Source of the DNA: Microstegium vimineum
Taxonomy: Eukaryota; Streptophyta; Magnoliopsida; Poales; Poaceae
Direction of reading: 5' to 3'
DNA length: 64,000 nucleotides
NCBI GenBank assembly: GCA_022036555.1
Contig: CM039128.1
Span: 6,317,926 to 6,381,925, forward strand
In this document: piece after piece, positions 20,966 to 32,925 of the stretch
How positions within the stretch are numbered: the first letter of the stretch is position 1
Layout of the letters: every line of letters starts with the position of its first letter
Notes under the pieces: generated by a model
The model's input: the letters and a program-made list of their open reading frames with translations, nothing else
What the model was told of the DNA's origin: nothing
The model's database searches: none
Position numbers and translations under genes: made by a program

Positions 20966-21723
20966 GCCGTCTATCATCCTCTACAAATGGTGATATACAA
21001 ATGAGTGTGTAGTACTTTAGTCCAAATGTAACTAGAGAAACGTTATATGTTCTCTACAAATGGCATTAATAGAGGTGGGCAGTACAGAGGCGTGAATGTG
21101 AGTGCCTCTAGAAATGGTCGACTAAAAATGTTCATCGGCTAGAGGCGGCCACACTGCATGCCTCTAAAAACAATTTTTCACCATCTGCGAAAATCTTTTC
21201 TTTGATAGACAGAGTATCCCATTTACGGGGCTTTGCAGCGGTCTCCAAGGAATATCGGTGGCCTTTAAACGACCATGGTGGCCCCTTTTTTTTGTTTTTT
21301 CCTATTTACAGGGGCCAGCGACCTTAGTTGTCTCTAATTAATAGGAACCTTAATTAAGACAGAGGTCGGTGGGCACATACCATATATAAAATTGATTCTT
21401 ATTAGCAGCGCTACTCCTAGATTTGATGGGAGATGATACTGCTTGATATATTTTTGCTGTGTTGTAGAACGAGCTAGTAGTGATATATCACTGTCATGCG
21501 GTGATTTAAGCATGTAGTGACAGGGGCCAACATTGATTGCGTGTTCTGGCGTAATAAGCCCAATAGGCATCTCCATTGGTTCAGTGCCTACCAAGTAAAA
21601 AGGCGCAGGTAGTGGCCTTGCAACTTTGGCATGCCACTCTGGAACACTGTTGGAAGGGAACTCGTTGATTTGGTGTGGCTAGAACGACTCCATCACAGCT
21701 TCGTCATCCACTCATCTACCAAC
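20966..21723. other. Unassigned sequence with short dispersed repeats
   Basis: 20966-21330 contains repeated CCTCTACAAATGG / CCTCTAGAAATGG and GAGGTGGGCAGTAC-like motifs resembling subterminal DNA of another transposon, without recognisable ends. 21340-21720 has no supported gene. Confidence 0.35.
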
Positions 21724-21726
21724 TTA

Positions 21727-21854
21727 GGCCTTGTTTGGATGCGCATGTATTGACCTCAAACCACATGGATTCGAGTGTATTGGAGTGTATATTAGTTCAA
21801 ATACACTCCAATATATATGGTTTGAGGGAGATACATGTGCATCCAAACAAGACC
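21727..21854. mobile_element. Tourist-like (PIF/Harbinger) MITE, 128 bp, TSD TTA
   Basis: Termini GGCCTTGTTTGGATGC and GCATCCAAACAAGACC are inverted repeats between TTA trinucleotides (21724-21726, 21855-21857). The centre is a near-palindrome around GTGTATTGGAGTGTAT. It is non-coding. Confidence 0.9.
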
Positions 21855-21857
21855 TTA

Positions 21858-22682
21858 AATGGAAGAGCTTTCACAATGAGATCGACTCGCTGCATTCCTT
21901 CTACCTCTTCTTCCCACTTGTTATTATAGTGAGGATGAATGGAATGACAGAGAGGTTGCTCTTCCACCTTGTTCATTGAACACCACTGGTTTATTTCATC
22001 TACAAGGATGTTCCATTTAAGCAGTTGTTATATTTGGGCAAGAATGAATGGGACGACAGAGATGTTTCTTCATCCAAGTATTTATTAGTGCACAGGGCAC
22101 AAATACGGATTGTTAGCAATAGTGAATTATGACAAGCGTTCTAAAGTTAGTCTGGTTTTGCCATATTACTACATATAATTATTCCTCAATATATACTCCT
22201 TTTTTGAAAATCCAACCATCAATTTACTGCTCCGGTACCTGCATTTACCACAAATGGCTGATATGAGCAATATATCTGCTCCATGTCAATTTCAACACAC
22301 ACAGCAAAGTGAAATTAAAACAAAATTTCCTCATTGAAAATTAAAGGTACAATTTGAGAAATTAAACAATGGATCATTTCCAAAGCTCCTGTAACTTAAG
22401 CTTTGATGGATGGTAACGATTATTATTCAATAATTAATGTTTTAGTTTTGTAAGATATAACTGAGCTATTTACTAAACTGTGGCACTGCCAATATAAACT
22501 ATATTTAATTTTTGTTATTTCTCGAATACGTAAAAGGTTTGCGCATCTTTATACAGTCGACTCTGGCCTTCCTAGCTAACATAGGGGATCATAGACTCTT
22601 ACTTACAAATCATACTACGTTGCCAACATCATCAATCAGGCGTGCTGCCATACGCGGACCCTCGGATGCTTTTGGCTTATAC
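21858..22682. other. Intergenic DNA, no gene seen
   Basis: Mostly AT-rich sequence with an internal near-repeat (GAATGGAATGACAGAGAGGTTGCTC, in two parts, and GAATGGGACGACAGAGATGTTTCTT) about 105 bp apart. No open frame resembles a known protein. Confidence 0.4.
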
Positions 22683-24700
22683 CACTACACCAGAGTAGGC
22701 CAACACTGGCGGTTCAAAAGCCCCCTTCACTGGTGAATTTTGAACCGCCATAACCAACTCGGCAGTGATGAGCTGATCACATCACTGTCGGTTATGCCAA
22801 ACCAGCAGTGATGACTCAAGTATCACTGCCAAACTGGCAGTGAAACTTGAGCCATCACTGCTGGTTCTTTTAACCAACCGGCAATGTAGATTTCATATCA
22901 CTGTCGGTTTTATTTGAACCGATAGTGATATAATTTTTACAATTTGCATTTGGTATTTAGGGTTTAGGGTGGAGGTGGTGGGGTGGGTGGGAGGTCGGGG
23001 AGGTGGAGGTGGTTGATATCGAACAATTTGATATCGATGTGAAGGTGGTTGTGTGTCACACCCGGGTGTTACATTGTGGACCAGCGACAATACAAATCCA
23101 TCAAAGTTCCAAAACAAACTTTAAGTATCCAATTAAGTGTCACATTACAATAGCATATCGATGTGATCCCTTCCGTGATGCACCCTGAACTTCTTAGTCC
23201 TTGCAATGAAGAATGATCCTTTCTCGGACAATACCTCGTATGTCACAAACTTTGCTATCTCCTCTTGAATTCCTCTTATCTCAAAATCTAGCAATGTTGT
23301 GATTCTGTTCTCTGCGCTATAATTGAAGCAAGATGATATTGAGATGCACATACGTAAGACAAAACAATAGAAATGGGACGCCTACGTACCATGTCATCTC
23401 CTATTTTTGTTTTTGCGCCAAAGTAGCTAAGCATTGCCCATATCACATAGAACCCACATTCGTTGTTCCCTATTGGTTGATCTAGGGTCTTGATATCCTC
23501 CATATACTTCACTCTGAATGCGGCTCTCCATTTCTTTTGCATCTTGCTATCCGGATTTTTCCAATTAGGTAATTCCTTCATTCTATGTGACAATATAAAT
23601 GAAGTGTGAAGGCCGAGGACATTACAATATCCTATGTGATTAGAAAGTGTTGTGATATTGGGTTCACTTACTTATTCAACACTTTGACTAGGGGGTCGAT
23701 AAGAGAAAGTGGTTTTTTCCTTGAGTTCCACACCTTGATAATTGAATCTTGAAGAATTACATCTACGAGGACATAATGGTTGTTGCAATGACAAAGTTCA
23801 TGTTATTGAATGACATATCAAGAAAAGAAACACTAAAATAAGGGGCGAGAACACATACTCACACTTGTAGGGTAGGAGTACGTTTGTTTTTCTGTATTTG
23901 AACATATTTTCAAACTCAATCTTCAAACTTGTTCGTACATAGTCATTTTGAAGACCGGTGATGCATGTTGCCTCATTTACAAATATGGGGTCCAAGAAGT
24001 CTATATTGGTCTGTCACCTCTTTATGCACCATTTTGCCATACTCCTACATAATAAACATAGGATATATTCAAATGCAGATCACGTAGTTTATTATAACGT
24101 TGTTAGGGTACGGTACTTACATAGTCCATAACATCAAAATCTGCATATCAAGCGAGCGCCATTGATAGAGTTGAAAGAGGTCTTCATAATAAATACTATG
24201 TACCGTTTTTTCAGGATGATTAAAATCAGTCCGGGAGGGATGCATACTTCAAAACAGACACAGTCTTCGCTGGCAGTATCCACGGTGTAATAATCATGCA
24301 ATTGTCGCATGTATGTTGGCAAATCTCTATACTCTTGTTCGGTGGCAACCAAAGGCTTGCCTCTTGAATACTTGTATGCGACCGTGGCTGTTTCAAAATT
24401 GACCCTCTCCATGGATTTGCTTTTTCTGTAATAGATATATGTGGCTTGCCTCTTGAATACTTGTATGTGACCAAAGGCTTGCCTCTGAAGGTAGCATATA
24501 TTATGTAAATATCGAAAGGACAAAATATGAATCCCCACGGTGGCCTGAACTGAAAAGGCAACATATAAACTCAATGTGCTAACGCATCAGAAAGTATGCC
24601 ATGCTCCCAGTACAAATAAAGACAACTACATCAAAAGTGTATATGATGAAAAATGTTTTGCAGTGAATCACATATTCAAATATTCATAATAGGAACAGGA
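22683..24700 (-). mobile_element. Partial Ulp1-encoding CACTA element, one terminus
   Basis: The terminus CACTACACCAG at 22683 is followed by subterminal repeats (CACTGCCGGTT/AACCGGCAGTGATG variants). The layout matches the element at 58054-60115, including a GGTGGAGGTGGTGGGGTGGG stretch. Coding exons on the minus strand belong to the 3' part of the family, so this end is the 3' end of the element. The other terminus is not found and the element is truncated near 24700. Confidence 0.8.
23145..24574 (-). pseudogene. CACTA-borne Ulp1-like (C48) cysteine protease fragment
   Basis: Minus-strand exon pieces: 24574-24134 (KPLVATEQEYRDLPTYMRQLHDYY), 23995-23798, about 23790-23690 (NNHYVLVDV, the catalytic His context), and 23593-23145 with LDQPIGNNECGFYVIWAML, the Gln/Cys box of C48 proteases. 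In C48 enzymes, which cleave SUMO or related tails, the triad is His-Asp-Cys. Here the position after KVW, Asp in the copy at 59 kb (VVWDPKKKP), reads Asn (VWNSRKKP). A stop follows near 23685. The fragment is therefore probably inactive. Confidence 0.75.
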
Positions 24701-25224
24701 GGTAGCAGGCTTTCAAATGCTCTATTTGTGATAATTTTGGTGCTTCTCACATGGCACCAAATATGAAATTCTTGACTTCTTCTCAACATGCGTGGAAACA
24801 TCATTTTTGTGGCACTATGTCTCATGCCATCAGTGGGAAAATGAACTAATCAATTGAATGTGTCGCTGATGATGCTACATGGACCAATGTGGCATTTGGA
24901 TCCCCTGCTCGCCCCCTGGTTTGATACCTTCAGAGGCAAGATAAAACTATGCTATTACATACTCCTCAGAGCCCATATTAGTTGTCCTTTTGGAAAAGGT
25001 TTGAGTGAAACATTGGAAATATAAATCATGAATAACTTTAAAGTTGTTGAATAACTTTTGGAAAAGTTGTATGGAGGAACTATTGGTTTCGGTTATTGGC
25101 TCTGCTTTGATACCTGTGAAATCATGCTTTCGTGCTTTTCTGGGGTGATGTACCTTTAATTAGGAATTGGAAGTAAATGGTCCAACATGAAAAAATATTG
25201 CCCTGGACTTTATTAAATGTACTA
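24701..25224. other. Intergenic DNA, no gene seen
   Basis: AT-rich sequence without terminal repeats or a recognisable coding segment. Confidence 0.4.
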
Positions 25225-25351
25225 CTAACTCTGTTGCAAATTACAATTAATTTGACTTTGGACTCTAAGTTTGACCACTTGTCATATTCAAAAAATCGTA
25301 ACAGTCAAAGTTGAAATATTTTTGATCACTTCCAAGAAGTTGCGGAGGGAG
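25225..25351. mobile_element. Degenerate Stowaway-like MITE
   Basis: CTAACTCTGTTGCAAATTAC at the left and CGGAGGGAG at the right, next to TA dinucleotides, resemble the ACTCCCTCCGT family ends. The interior TTGACTTTGGACTC and GTCAAAGTTG fits. Ends are decayed. Confidence 0.5.
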
Positions 25352-25353
25352 TA

Positions 25354-27461
25354 AAAGTTGGCAAGGATTTCATTGCATTTTAAACTACTGGACAGCGACA
25401 TTGCAGCATCTCTTCTTGGCGGGCTGGATGATGAGAGGTAGATGTTACAAGGAAGAGAAAAATTATTCAATTACAAGAATGGTTAATATCAAACCCGGGA
25501 GGCAGAGTAAACAAAGGAGACAGAGCGATGAAGCTGGTGTGAACAAGCAGAGCTGCACAAGGCAGAGCGGATCTGCCGGCTGTGTGGACCTACAGAGGCC
25601 ACGTGGACATGACATTAGAGGCATGGATGAATTGCTGGCTGCATCCCCTAGTAAGCTTCATCCGATCCACACTGGTCTGTATCCACCACCCCAAATATCT
25701 CTCTCTATATATCCATGCATGCAGCAGTGAGTCGATAGTTGGACGCGAAGGCATCCAGCAAGACCAATGGCAGCATGCAGAGGATGATCCCAAATGTGGT
25801 TATGCTTGTGGTCTGCAAGGAGCAGGATTGACTCCCTGTTTTCTTGTTTTTCCTTCCAATTTACAGAAGTTGGCAAATGCCTTAAGACATGGTATGTAGA
25901 GTGCTTGTGTTGATGCAGTTGAGGAACATATATATGTGCCAATAACTCAATGAGGGCCGCTCTCTTCTTGGTGTGTGTAGTAGGAGGAGGAGGGACAACA
26001 ATAATTTTGGGCATTTATATATGGTTCTAGCATCCTGGAATTATTTTATAATAGGAGTGCAGATGGTTGGTATTTATTTTATTTAATTTCTCAATTTGTA
26101 GTCACTCAACAAAGTACACTAATGTAAACTTTACTCTGCCATGGCACAATGAACTAAGAATGTGGGTTATAAAACCTATGGCAATGTATGACATGCTCAG
26201 AATCAATTGAGAGAGACATGCCAACAGAAGATGTATATATGTACACCAGATGGTCTATAATCAGTTGGTAGTAGGCATGGAAGGTATTCGGAAATCCAGG
26301 CATTCGCTTCACAACAATTGTAGTATAGGATCCATGGTCGTTAGTGTCAATGGTTAGTAGTTCGGTGCTGATGATGACTTGTCTTTTTGAGCTTCATCCA
26401 CAAGAGGTACTATCTATCTTTGCGTCACTTTCAACAAAACAATACTTTTTGGTCCACGCAGCATGTTCAGGGCTTCAGTTTTCTGAGGCTTCGAGGCACC
26501 TGCGATCATACCGAGCATCCATGATGGCAAAACTCACATGAACCTACTGTAAGACGCTTCTTCCAGCCACAAAAACAGGGACAGATCATAGAGAGGCACT
26601 GAAGCAAAACACTGCAAAAGGCAGAGCGTCGTCCGAGATGAGCCATGTCCTGAGTGTCATCTGTTGAGACAAATCGTGTTTCCTCTGAACATTTCTTCTT
26701 TCACACTTAAGAAATATAAAAACAGGACATATCAATAGATTTAGTCCAAAAAATCTTGTGGATATCGTCCATGATGTCATCTGGTGAACCTTCACACCGA
26801 CATGTGGGGCCACGTACCTACGAGTTGTCGTTTCCCACCCACCACCTTTGCATCTCTCTAATGACCCCATACCACATGTTTCACCCGAATCTCGCCGTTC
26901 CCCCAACCTGCCTAGTAAAAATCACATTTTAGTAGACCACCTTTTTTTATTGACAGAGGCTGTAAAAAATTATACCATCTCAATGGGTTGTGGAGTGGTG
27001 ATGCTTTGAAGGCAATATTGAAGTTCAGCTGGTTGATGGGATGGATGCATAGGTACTGAAAGTAGTGAGGCGCGGTGTTGGTCGAAGGCAGAGGCCAGCC
27101 ATGACCTAATGCGGTGTTGCGGAGGGCCTAGATCAGGCTCGGCTGCTTTTTTCTTTTCTTTTCTTTAGTTAATTTACAGATGCAGGCATCTAACACCACC
27201 TCTAAAATTGCTAATTAACATGGTTAATTAGACAAATATAGGCATATCTACTTGTTATAAACTACATATATGCGTGCGACACACACACACGCGAGTTCCA
27301 AGAAATTAAACTCCCCTGGATGATTCTTGCGCGTTCCATACCTCCTGCCCCAATCATTCACCCTCCTCTTGAATGGAACTCGTGGCAGTGATGAAAATTA
27401 GCTGCAGAAAGAGTGAGCAGCAGGACGACGTGCCTACCGATGAGATGACCCTTGGTTCTGG
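25354..27461. other. Intergenic DNA with unsupported short frames
   Basis: 25400-25900 has overlapping open frames of 60-118 codons on both strands with no recognisable domain. 26340-26540 and 26586-26906 are similar. A short (AC)n(GC) microsatellite lies near 27280. The block at 25555-25630 faintly resembles 16380-16450. I see no gene to annotate. Confidence 0.4.
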
Positions 27462-28720
27462 TGATGGACTCTGGCATAACATTAACACGATCAGAAGCTA
27501 CCAGTCATTGGGCCACACACTAACAATGAGCTGCCGCTGGCTCTGCCACTTCTGACATCAACCCTAACGATGTACTTTTTGTTTAAGTTTCTTTCACGCT
27601 TATCTAGTTTCACATCTGCGAACGTGAGTTTTTGATGGATTTTGGTCATCTGCTCACGACTTTGATGGAATGTGAGCGAGCATGCTTAGTGTTCAGCCAA
27701 TGGCGGGGGCGGCACAAGCTTAGTTTTTGGCCAATGGCGGTGGTGGCTGATACCCAGATACGTTTTGCACAATTGTATTCAATTTTGTGATTATAGAAGA
27801 CTACTCGATCTCTGCCTGGTGGATCATTGTCCTAGCGGCCTGTGCCATCATTGGCCAGGATGACCATGCATGTTTACTCAACCTAGTTGTAGTTAGTTGT
27901 AGTATTGGCAAATGGGGTTCTTGATATGTGATGCAGGTGTTGAATGAGTATATAGTATGCATTTAGGGTGTTTAGGCTGATGACTTGTGGAAGATATTTC
28001 CCTGCAACTTTATAATGTGGCAGCATTTCCTTGGTTTGTCCAGGCGGTGGGACAACATTAATTTGCAGTTAATAATGGTTCTCACATGCTTGTTTTAATT
28101 TCTAAGGAAATTAAAGCTATTGGTCGTTGTTTCTTTTTTTTTTCATTTTATAGTCACTCAACAGAGTCCGCTATAAATATCTTACCTTGCTATAGTGAAA
28201 TGGGTCAGGAAGGACACAATAGAAAAATTGTGCTATACCGGGCAGTAGCAGTGTGTATGTCCTGCTCCTACAATCAATCGAGAGACATGACCAAATGCGC
28301 TGCATACATTCATTCAGTAATAGGTGTGGGAGGTATTTGGAAATTTCATGACTGTCCAGATCGGTGGTGGTATGTAAAAGAGAAGAGAGACAAATATTGG
28401 TATACAGAAGAGAAGAGATGAGGTGGTGGTGATAGCTATAGGAGAGAGGTAATGACGGCTGCAAATCCATCATAGATCTTGGACCAGTGAACTACTTTGA
28501 CAAAGATATCGTGCAAGCTGAACCAAGCCGAGTTGACAGGCAAGCTATGCATGTGTCTAATCACCAGGGGCTCAATGTCTATTTGGGTTCCTAGCTTGTG
28601 CTAGCGTTCGCCATGACATACATGCATGCCGTCTGTTACTAAATCCTGGTTAATTAGGGTAAGCTCAGCACTCATGTTCTCAGATGCTGATTTACTCTTT
28701 GAGTGTGCTTCCTTTGTACA
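27462..28720. other. Segmental duplication copy 2
   Basis: Collinear with 9580-16020 after the mobile elements there are removed. The sequence around 28500 (GACAAAGATATCGTGCAAGC) is the uninterrupted counterpart of the gypsy insertion site in copy 1. No conserved reading frame was found, though both copies hold TATAAAT-like motifs (11770, 28173) upstream of a conserved GACCAGGAAG/GGTCAGGAAG block. Confidence 0.75.
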
Positions 28721-28739
28721 TTTTTTGTTTCAATTCAGT

Positions 28740-29573
28740 TTAGTTAACAAAGAAAAGTGATATTTCTTAATTTGGGTTCAGAAGGGGACGACTATGTCGG
28801 ATGAACAAATGACCAAACAACCAAAATAAAATTTGTAGATCTTGAAAAGTTATGAAATATTTTAGTTGGCAACTTTTTATTTAAATCATCTTGTCATCCA
28901 AAACTGCATTTGAATTTTAAAATTTTGAAAATCGAATTTTTGAAACGACCTTAGATGGACAAACCACCAAAATAAACTTCATGTATCTCAAAAAGTTATG
29001 AAACATTGTTAACTTTTTGATTTGAAATTATATTTTCATGCAAAACTGTGTTTGAATTTCAAAATTTTGAAATTTAAATTTTGTAAGTAACCTTGGATGG
29101 AAAAACTTCCTTAACAAGTAGTGTATATCTCAAAAAATTATGAAACTTTGTAGTTGACAACCTTTTGATTTGAATTTGTTGAAAGCCTCAAACAAATAAT
29201 TTACACTTGGTTTAGTATAATATGTGGAGAATCAAAACTATATCTAGACACATGTGCACTGGTTAGAGCAGGTACTGCACGAGGGAGAGATTGCAGGGAG
29301 AAAAATGCCACGACTTGCCAAGTGGGGGCCCTCCATCTATATTAAAAAATATTTCCTAATTTTTTCGGTTCAAAAATTTGCCGAGTGTCCGACACTCGGC
29401 AAACGCTTTGCCAAGTGCACTACAAAAGGGACTCTGACAAAGGTAGCGTTGCTGACATATTCTTTGATAAGTGTTATTTGTCGAGGCCGGCACTCGGCAA
29501 ACCTTTTGTAGAGTGCAATTGGGGATTTGTCGAGTGCCCCAGTCACTTGGCAAAAATGGCGTCTTCAGTAGTG
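28740..29573. mobile_element. CACTA fragment with right terminus (GCCGAGTG-type)
   Basis: The plus strand ends CTTCAGTAGTG at 29573 (reverse complement CACTACTGAAG), preceded by GCCGAGTGTCC, CACTCGGCAAA and TTTGTCGAGTGCC repeats (29380-29560). Upstream AT-rich DNA carries three copies of a TCAAAAAGTTATGAAAC-like unit. No left terminus or coding sequence is present. Confidence 0.75.
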
Positions 29574-29576
29574 ATA

Positions 29577-29867
29577 GATCTGAGTTGTACCATATTTGAT
29601 GTAAATGGTGCAAGCGACATGATAAAATATCACCCCGGCTCACATTATGCATATATACCTGGGCTTATATATCTTCCGGTTGTGAGTTGTGATGGGATTC
29701 ATAAAAATTATCTAGTTTTGCATCATAGATGGGTACGAGATGATGGCACATGACACTATAGATTAACGGTATATTACTTGTCATGCATCATGTATAATTT
29801 CCATTTCTATCTTGCCAGTTATCATTGTGCACTTCCCACAAGATCGAGGCTGAGGCATGTCATGGGA
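29577..29867. other. Unassigned spacer
   Basis: A stretch of about 290 bp between two CACTA pieces. No repeat structure and no gene are recognisable. Confidence 0.4.
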
Positions 29868-30384
29868 TGCCACCTCGCTCTGTCACTGCCGGTTCAAGCG
29901 AACCGGCAGTGATGTGGTGTTTCACTGCCGGTTCGTGGCTCCAACCGGCAGTGATGTTGTGTACAGTATAAAGCACATGAGCTCCTCTGCCTCCTCTGCC
30001 CCAACAGTGCGTGAACAGGAGCTCCTCTCTCCATTGTTGCGGCTGGTGGATTTTTTGAACTCCATTGTTGGCTCCTCTTCACTCTTGGATCCTCATATCT
30101 TCTTGCTCTTGGTTAGTAACAAACATAATTCTTTAGAATTGTTGGTTTACATTGTTTTTGTGTGTAAATCTATAGTTTAGAGCTATGCTAGTTTTCATGA
30201 TCAAGAAGAGAGATGTTGCAATTTGTGTCAATTTTTTGTACCTCTTAGATCCAAAAGTATTTAGAAAAATTGTAGCACCTTGTTTTTATTGGCAAATTAT
30301 TGTATAATCATTGAGTAGCTAGGTTCGAAAGATTCGTCCTGAAAATTATGGATAAAAATTGTAATTAGTTATATTTATTACTTA

Positions 30385-30545
30385 CATTTAATACTCCATG
30401 CATGTATTAAAGATTTGATGGAATGTGGAATAGATTTGGTATTTATTACTTACATTTAATACTCCATGCATGCATGCATTTAATACTTACATTTAATACT
30501 CCATGTCTGCATTTAATACTCACATTTAATACTCCATGCATCCAC
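30385..30545. repeat. Minisatellite ACTTACATTTAATACTCCATGCATGC, about 4-5 units
   Basis: Units of roughly 26-30 bp repeat imperfectly in the intron-like region before the transposase exon. The reverse complement occurs at 59455-59535 in the related element, so the array is a family feature. Confidence 0.75.
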
Positions 30546-30604
30546 CTATTTTGTTGTCTCACTTTTTATAGCACGACCAAATTCAAATTATAAAGAAAAA
30601 ATAA

Positions 30605-32100
30605 TTGTTCAAAAATGCTCCTATTAATATGTTCATATGTTTTCTCTGCTCTGTCCATTTTATCAGTGCAGACATGGCTCGAGGGTTGATGTACGATCTG
30701 TCACGTATAGACCCACGGTACTTGACGGGCATCGACGATTTCATCAAGCGAGCTAGAGCCAATGCTGGAGACTCACATCTTGTATTTTGTTCATGCAAAG
30801 ACTACAAGAATACGAGAAAATGGGGCGACGTGGAGCATATACGTTTGCACGTGATCACAAGGGGGTTCATGAGAAACTACACGATTTGGACTTTACATGG
30901 GGAGGTTGGTCAAAATGTTAATGATGATGTGCCCATGCCTTGTGTATCCCTAAATGCATTATTGCCTGTTCATGAGTACACAGAACATGTGCCTACCAAT
31001 GATGATGTGTTTATGAATACATTAGCTGACGACACTAAGGAAAATGATGGCATTTCACAGCTTCTACATGATGTGCATGGGGGATTCCTTAGTGTTTCAC
31101 AGTTGAAAAAACTGGAGATGATGAGAAAGGATGCAAAAACACCATTGTTTCTGTGCTGCCCAATAAGCAAACTGGAAGCCAACATCATGCTATTGGAGTT
31201 CAAATCAACGAATGAGTTGAGTGATAAAGGCTTCGATAACTTGTTAGTTATACTACATAAACTGTTCCCGGAGGCCGAGTTAGCAGAAAAGACTTACCTT
31301 GCGAAGCAAATGATTTGCCCAATTGGCCTCGAGGTTGAGAAAATCCACGCGTGTTTCAACGACTACATATTGTACCGTGGAGAGAAATACAAAGACTTGG
31401 ATGCATGTCCCAAGTGTAAAACTCCCCGATACAAGCAAGGGTCATCAAATGATGGAAGCAAGATCAGAGGAGGGCCAGTAAAGTCCGTATGGTATTTTCC
31501 TATAGCTCCACGAGTGCATAGGTTGTTTGCAAATGAGAAGTTAGCCAAGCTGTTGCGTTGGCACGGCGAAGAGCGAAAGGAAGATTCAATGATGAGACAC
31601 CCCGCCGATGGGTCGGACTGGAGGACTATCAACACTATGTTCTATAAGACATCGGTGGAGAGGTAAGACATCTGTGGTTTGCTTTGAGCACGGATGGGAT
31701 GAACCCATTTGACCAGGTGAGAACCAATCATAGCACTTGGTCAGTGACGCTATGTATATACAACCTTCCACCCTGGCTTTGTGTGAAACGGGCATACGTC
31801 CAGATGTCATTACTAATCCAAGGACGAAGACAACCTAGTAATGATATTGATGTGCTTCTACAACCAGTGATCGATGAACTACTACAGATGTGGGAGACTT
31901 GTGTGAAGGATGTCTGGGATGAGTACAAAAAAGAACATGTCACGGTAAAGGCTGTACTTATCGCTACAATCACCGACCTACCAGGGCGAGGTTCCTTGTC
32001 TGGAGAGAAGACAAAAGGATACACTGGGTGTGTCAAGTGCTTGGACGAGACTGGTGCTACACATCTACCAGAAAACAGGAAGATGGTCTACATGGCTCAA
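30605..32100 (+). pseudogene. CACTA transposase, N-terminal half (transposase-associated domain plus tnp2 start)
   Basis: The probable start MARGLMYDL lies at about 30674, after an intron-like region. Residues from there to about 90 form the transposase-associated domain (HLVFCSCKDYKN, HVITRGFMRNY). After a low-similarity linker, tnp2 begins near 31260 (IGLEVEKIHACFNDYILYRG, CPKCKTPRYKQG, WYFPIAPRVHRLF). A frameshift occurs near 31660: translation in the first frame stops (TSVER), while tnp2 resumes in another frame (HLWFALSTDGMNPF). It continues through RAYVQMSLLIQGRRQP and KGYTGCVKC, then is cut at about 32100. The catalytic part is absent, so it is inactive. Confidence 0.88.
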
Positions 32101-32922
32101 GCATCACTGCCGGACCCACCGCCCGAAGCGGATGCCAGACTTCGAACCGGCGTCCTCAGCCCATCGCCCGAAGCGGATGCCAGACTTCGAACCGGCGTCC
32201 TTAGCATTCCCAAGTGCCTCACATAACCACTCGAACCACCAGATGCTTATGCTCTAATACCATATTCATCCTTGTCATTATATTCTATCTTCATCCGATT
32301 TTTAAATATATGTATTTGAGATGCTAAACGAATTCAAATGAAAATACTTTCAACTACAAAGATTTATAATTTTTAGAGAACAACTTTGGTATAGATCACT
32401 TTCCTATTTGATACCTTTTGGAAAATTTTGAATTTAAAATATAGAAATTTAACCCTAATTATGTATGGATAGACGTTTTTCAATGAAAAAGTTTTCAACT
32501 ACTAAGTTTTATAACTTTTCAAGATCTCCAACTTTTATTTTGGTTGTTTCTCCATCCTAGGTCGTTTAAAAAATTCAAATTTCAAATTTGAGAAAATCAA
32601 ATAAGATTTTGAAAGAACAAATGAATTCAGTTGAAAAATCATCAACAACAATCTTGTAGCACTCATCAAGGTCTACAACATTTATTTTAGTCATTTTTCC
32701 ATCTGAGTCCATTTAAAAAATTCAAAATTTTAGTACTTAACTTTTAATATTTAACGTCTATTTATAGGGGCGGCTCAATATAAAGCGGCCCCTACAAATC
32801 GGATTTGCAGGGGTGGTTCTGGATATTGAGCCGCCCTACAAATAGTGTCATTTGTAGGGGTGGCTCGCCTACAAATCTATTTGTAAGGGTGGTTCGTTTG
32901 GGAACCATTTATTGTAATAGTG
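32101..32922. mobile_element. CACTA right portion with terminus, inserted in the transposase
   Basis: The terminus ATTGTAATAGTG ends at 32922 (reverse complement CACTATTACAAT), followed by ATA. The subterminal repeats are TAGGGGCGGCTC and AGCCGCCCCTACAAAT variants (32765-32900). AT-rich DNA with AACTACAAAGATTTATAA-like units precedes them, and a tRNA-like segment lies at the left edge. The organisation parallels the 910-bp element at 61914. The left terminus is not seen. Confidence 0.75.
32117..32245 (-). other. tRNA-like module with a tandemly repeated B-box part
   Basis: On the minus strand: GGTGGTTCGAGTGGTTATGTG (A-box-like) then GGACGCCGGTTCGAAGTCTGG (B-box GGTTCGAAGTC). The B-box part recurs because a 46-bp unit, CCCGAAGCGGATGCCAGAC plus flank, is present twice (32118-32205). 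There is no clear anticodon arm. Confidence 0.45.
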
Positions 32923-32925
32923 ATA

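Larger units (their letters stand above)
29868..32100 (+). mobile_element. 5' half of a CACTA element (same family as 58054-60115)
   Basis: It begins within subterminal repeats (CACTGCCGGTT and AACCGGCAGTGATG at 29873-29956). The terminal CACTA itself is missing. The stretch 29960-30600 matches the reverse complement of 59390-59890, including the first-exon and intron region and a minisatellite. The transposase coding sequence follows and stops abruptly at about 32100, where another CACTA end begins. Confidence 0.8.

Noticed and set aside
25401..26014. Small protein genes on both strands
   Set aside because: The overlapping frames lack domains, codon bias or conserved counterparts. The similarity to 16.4 kb is too weak to support a gene.
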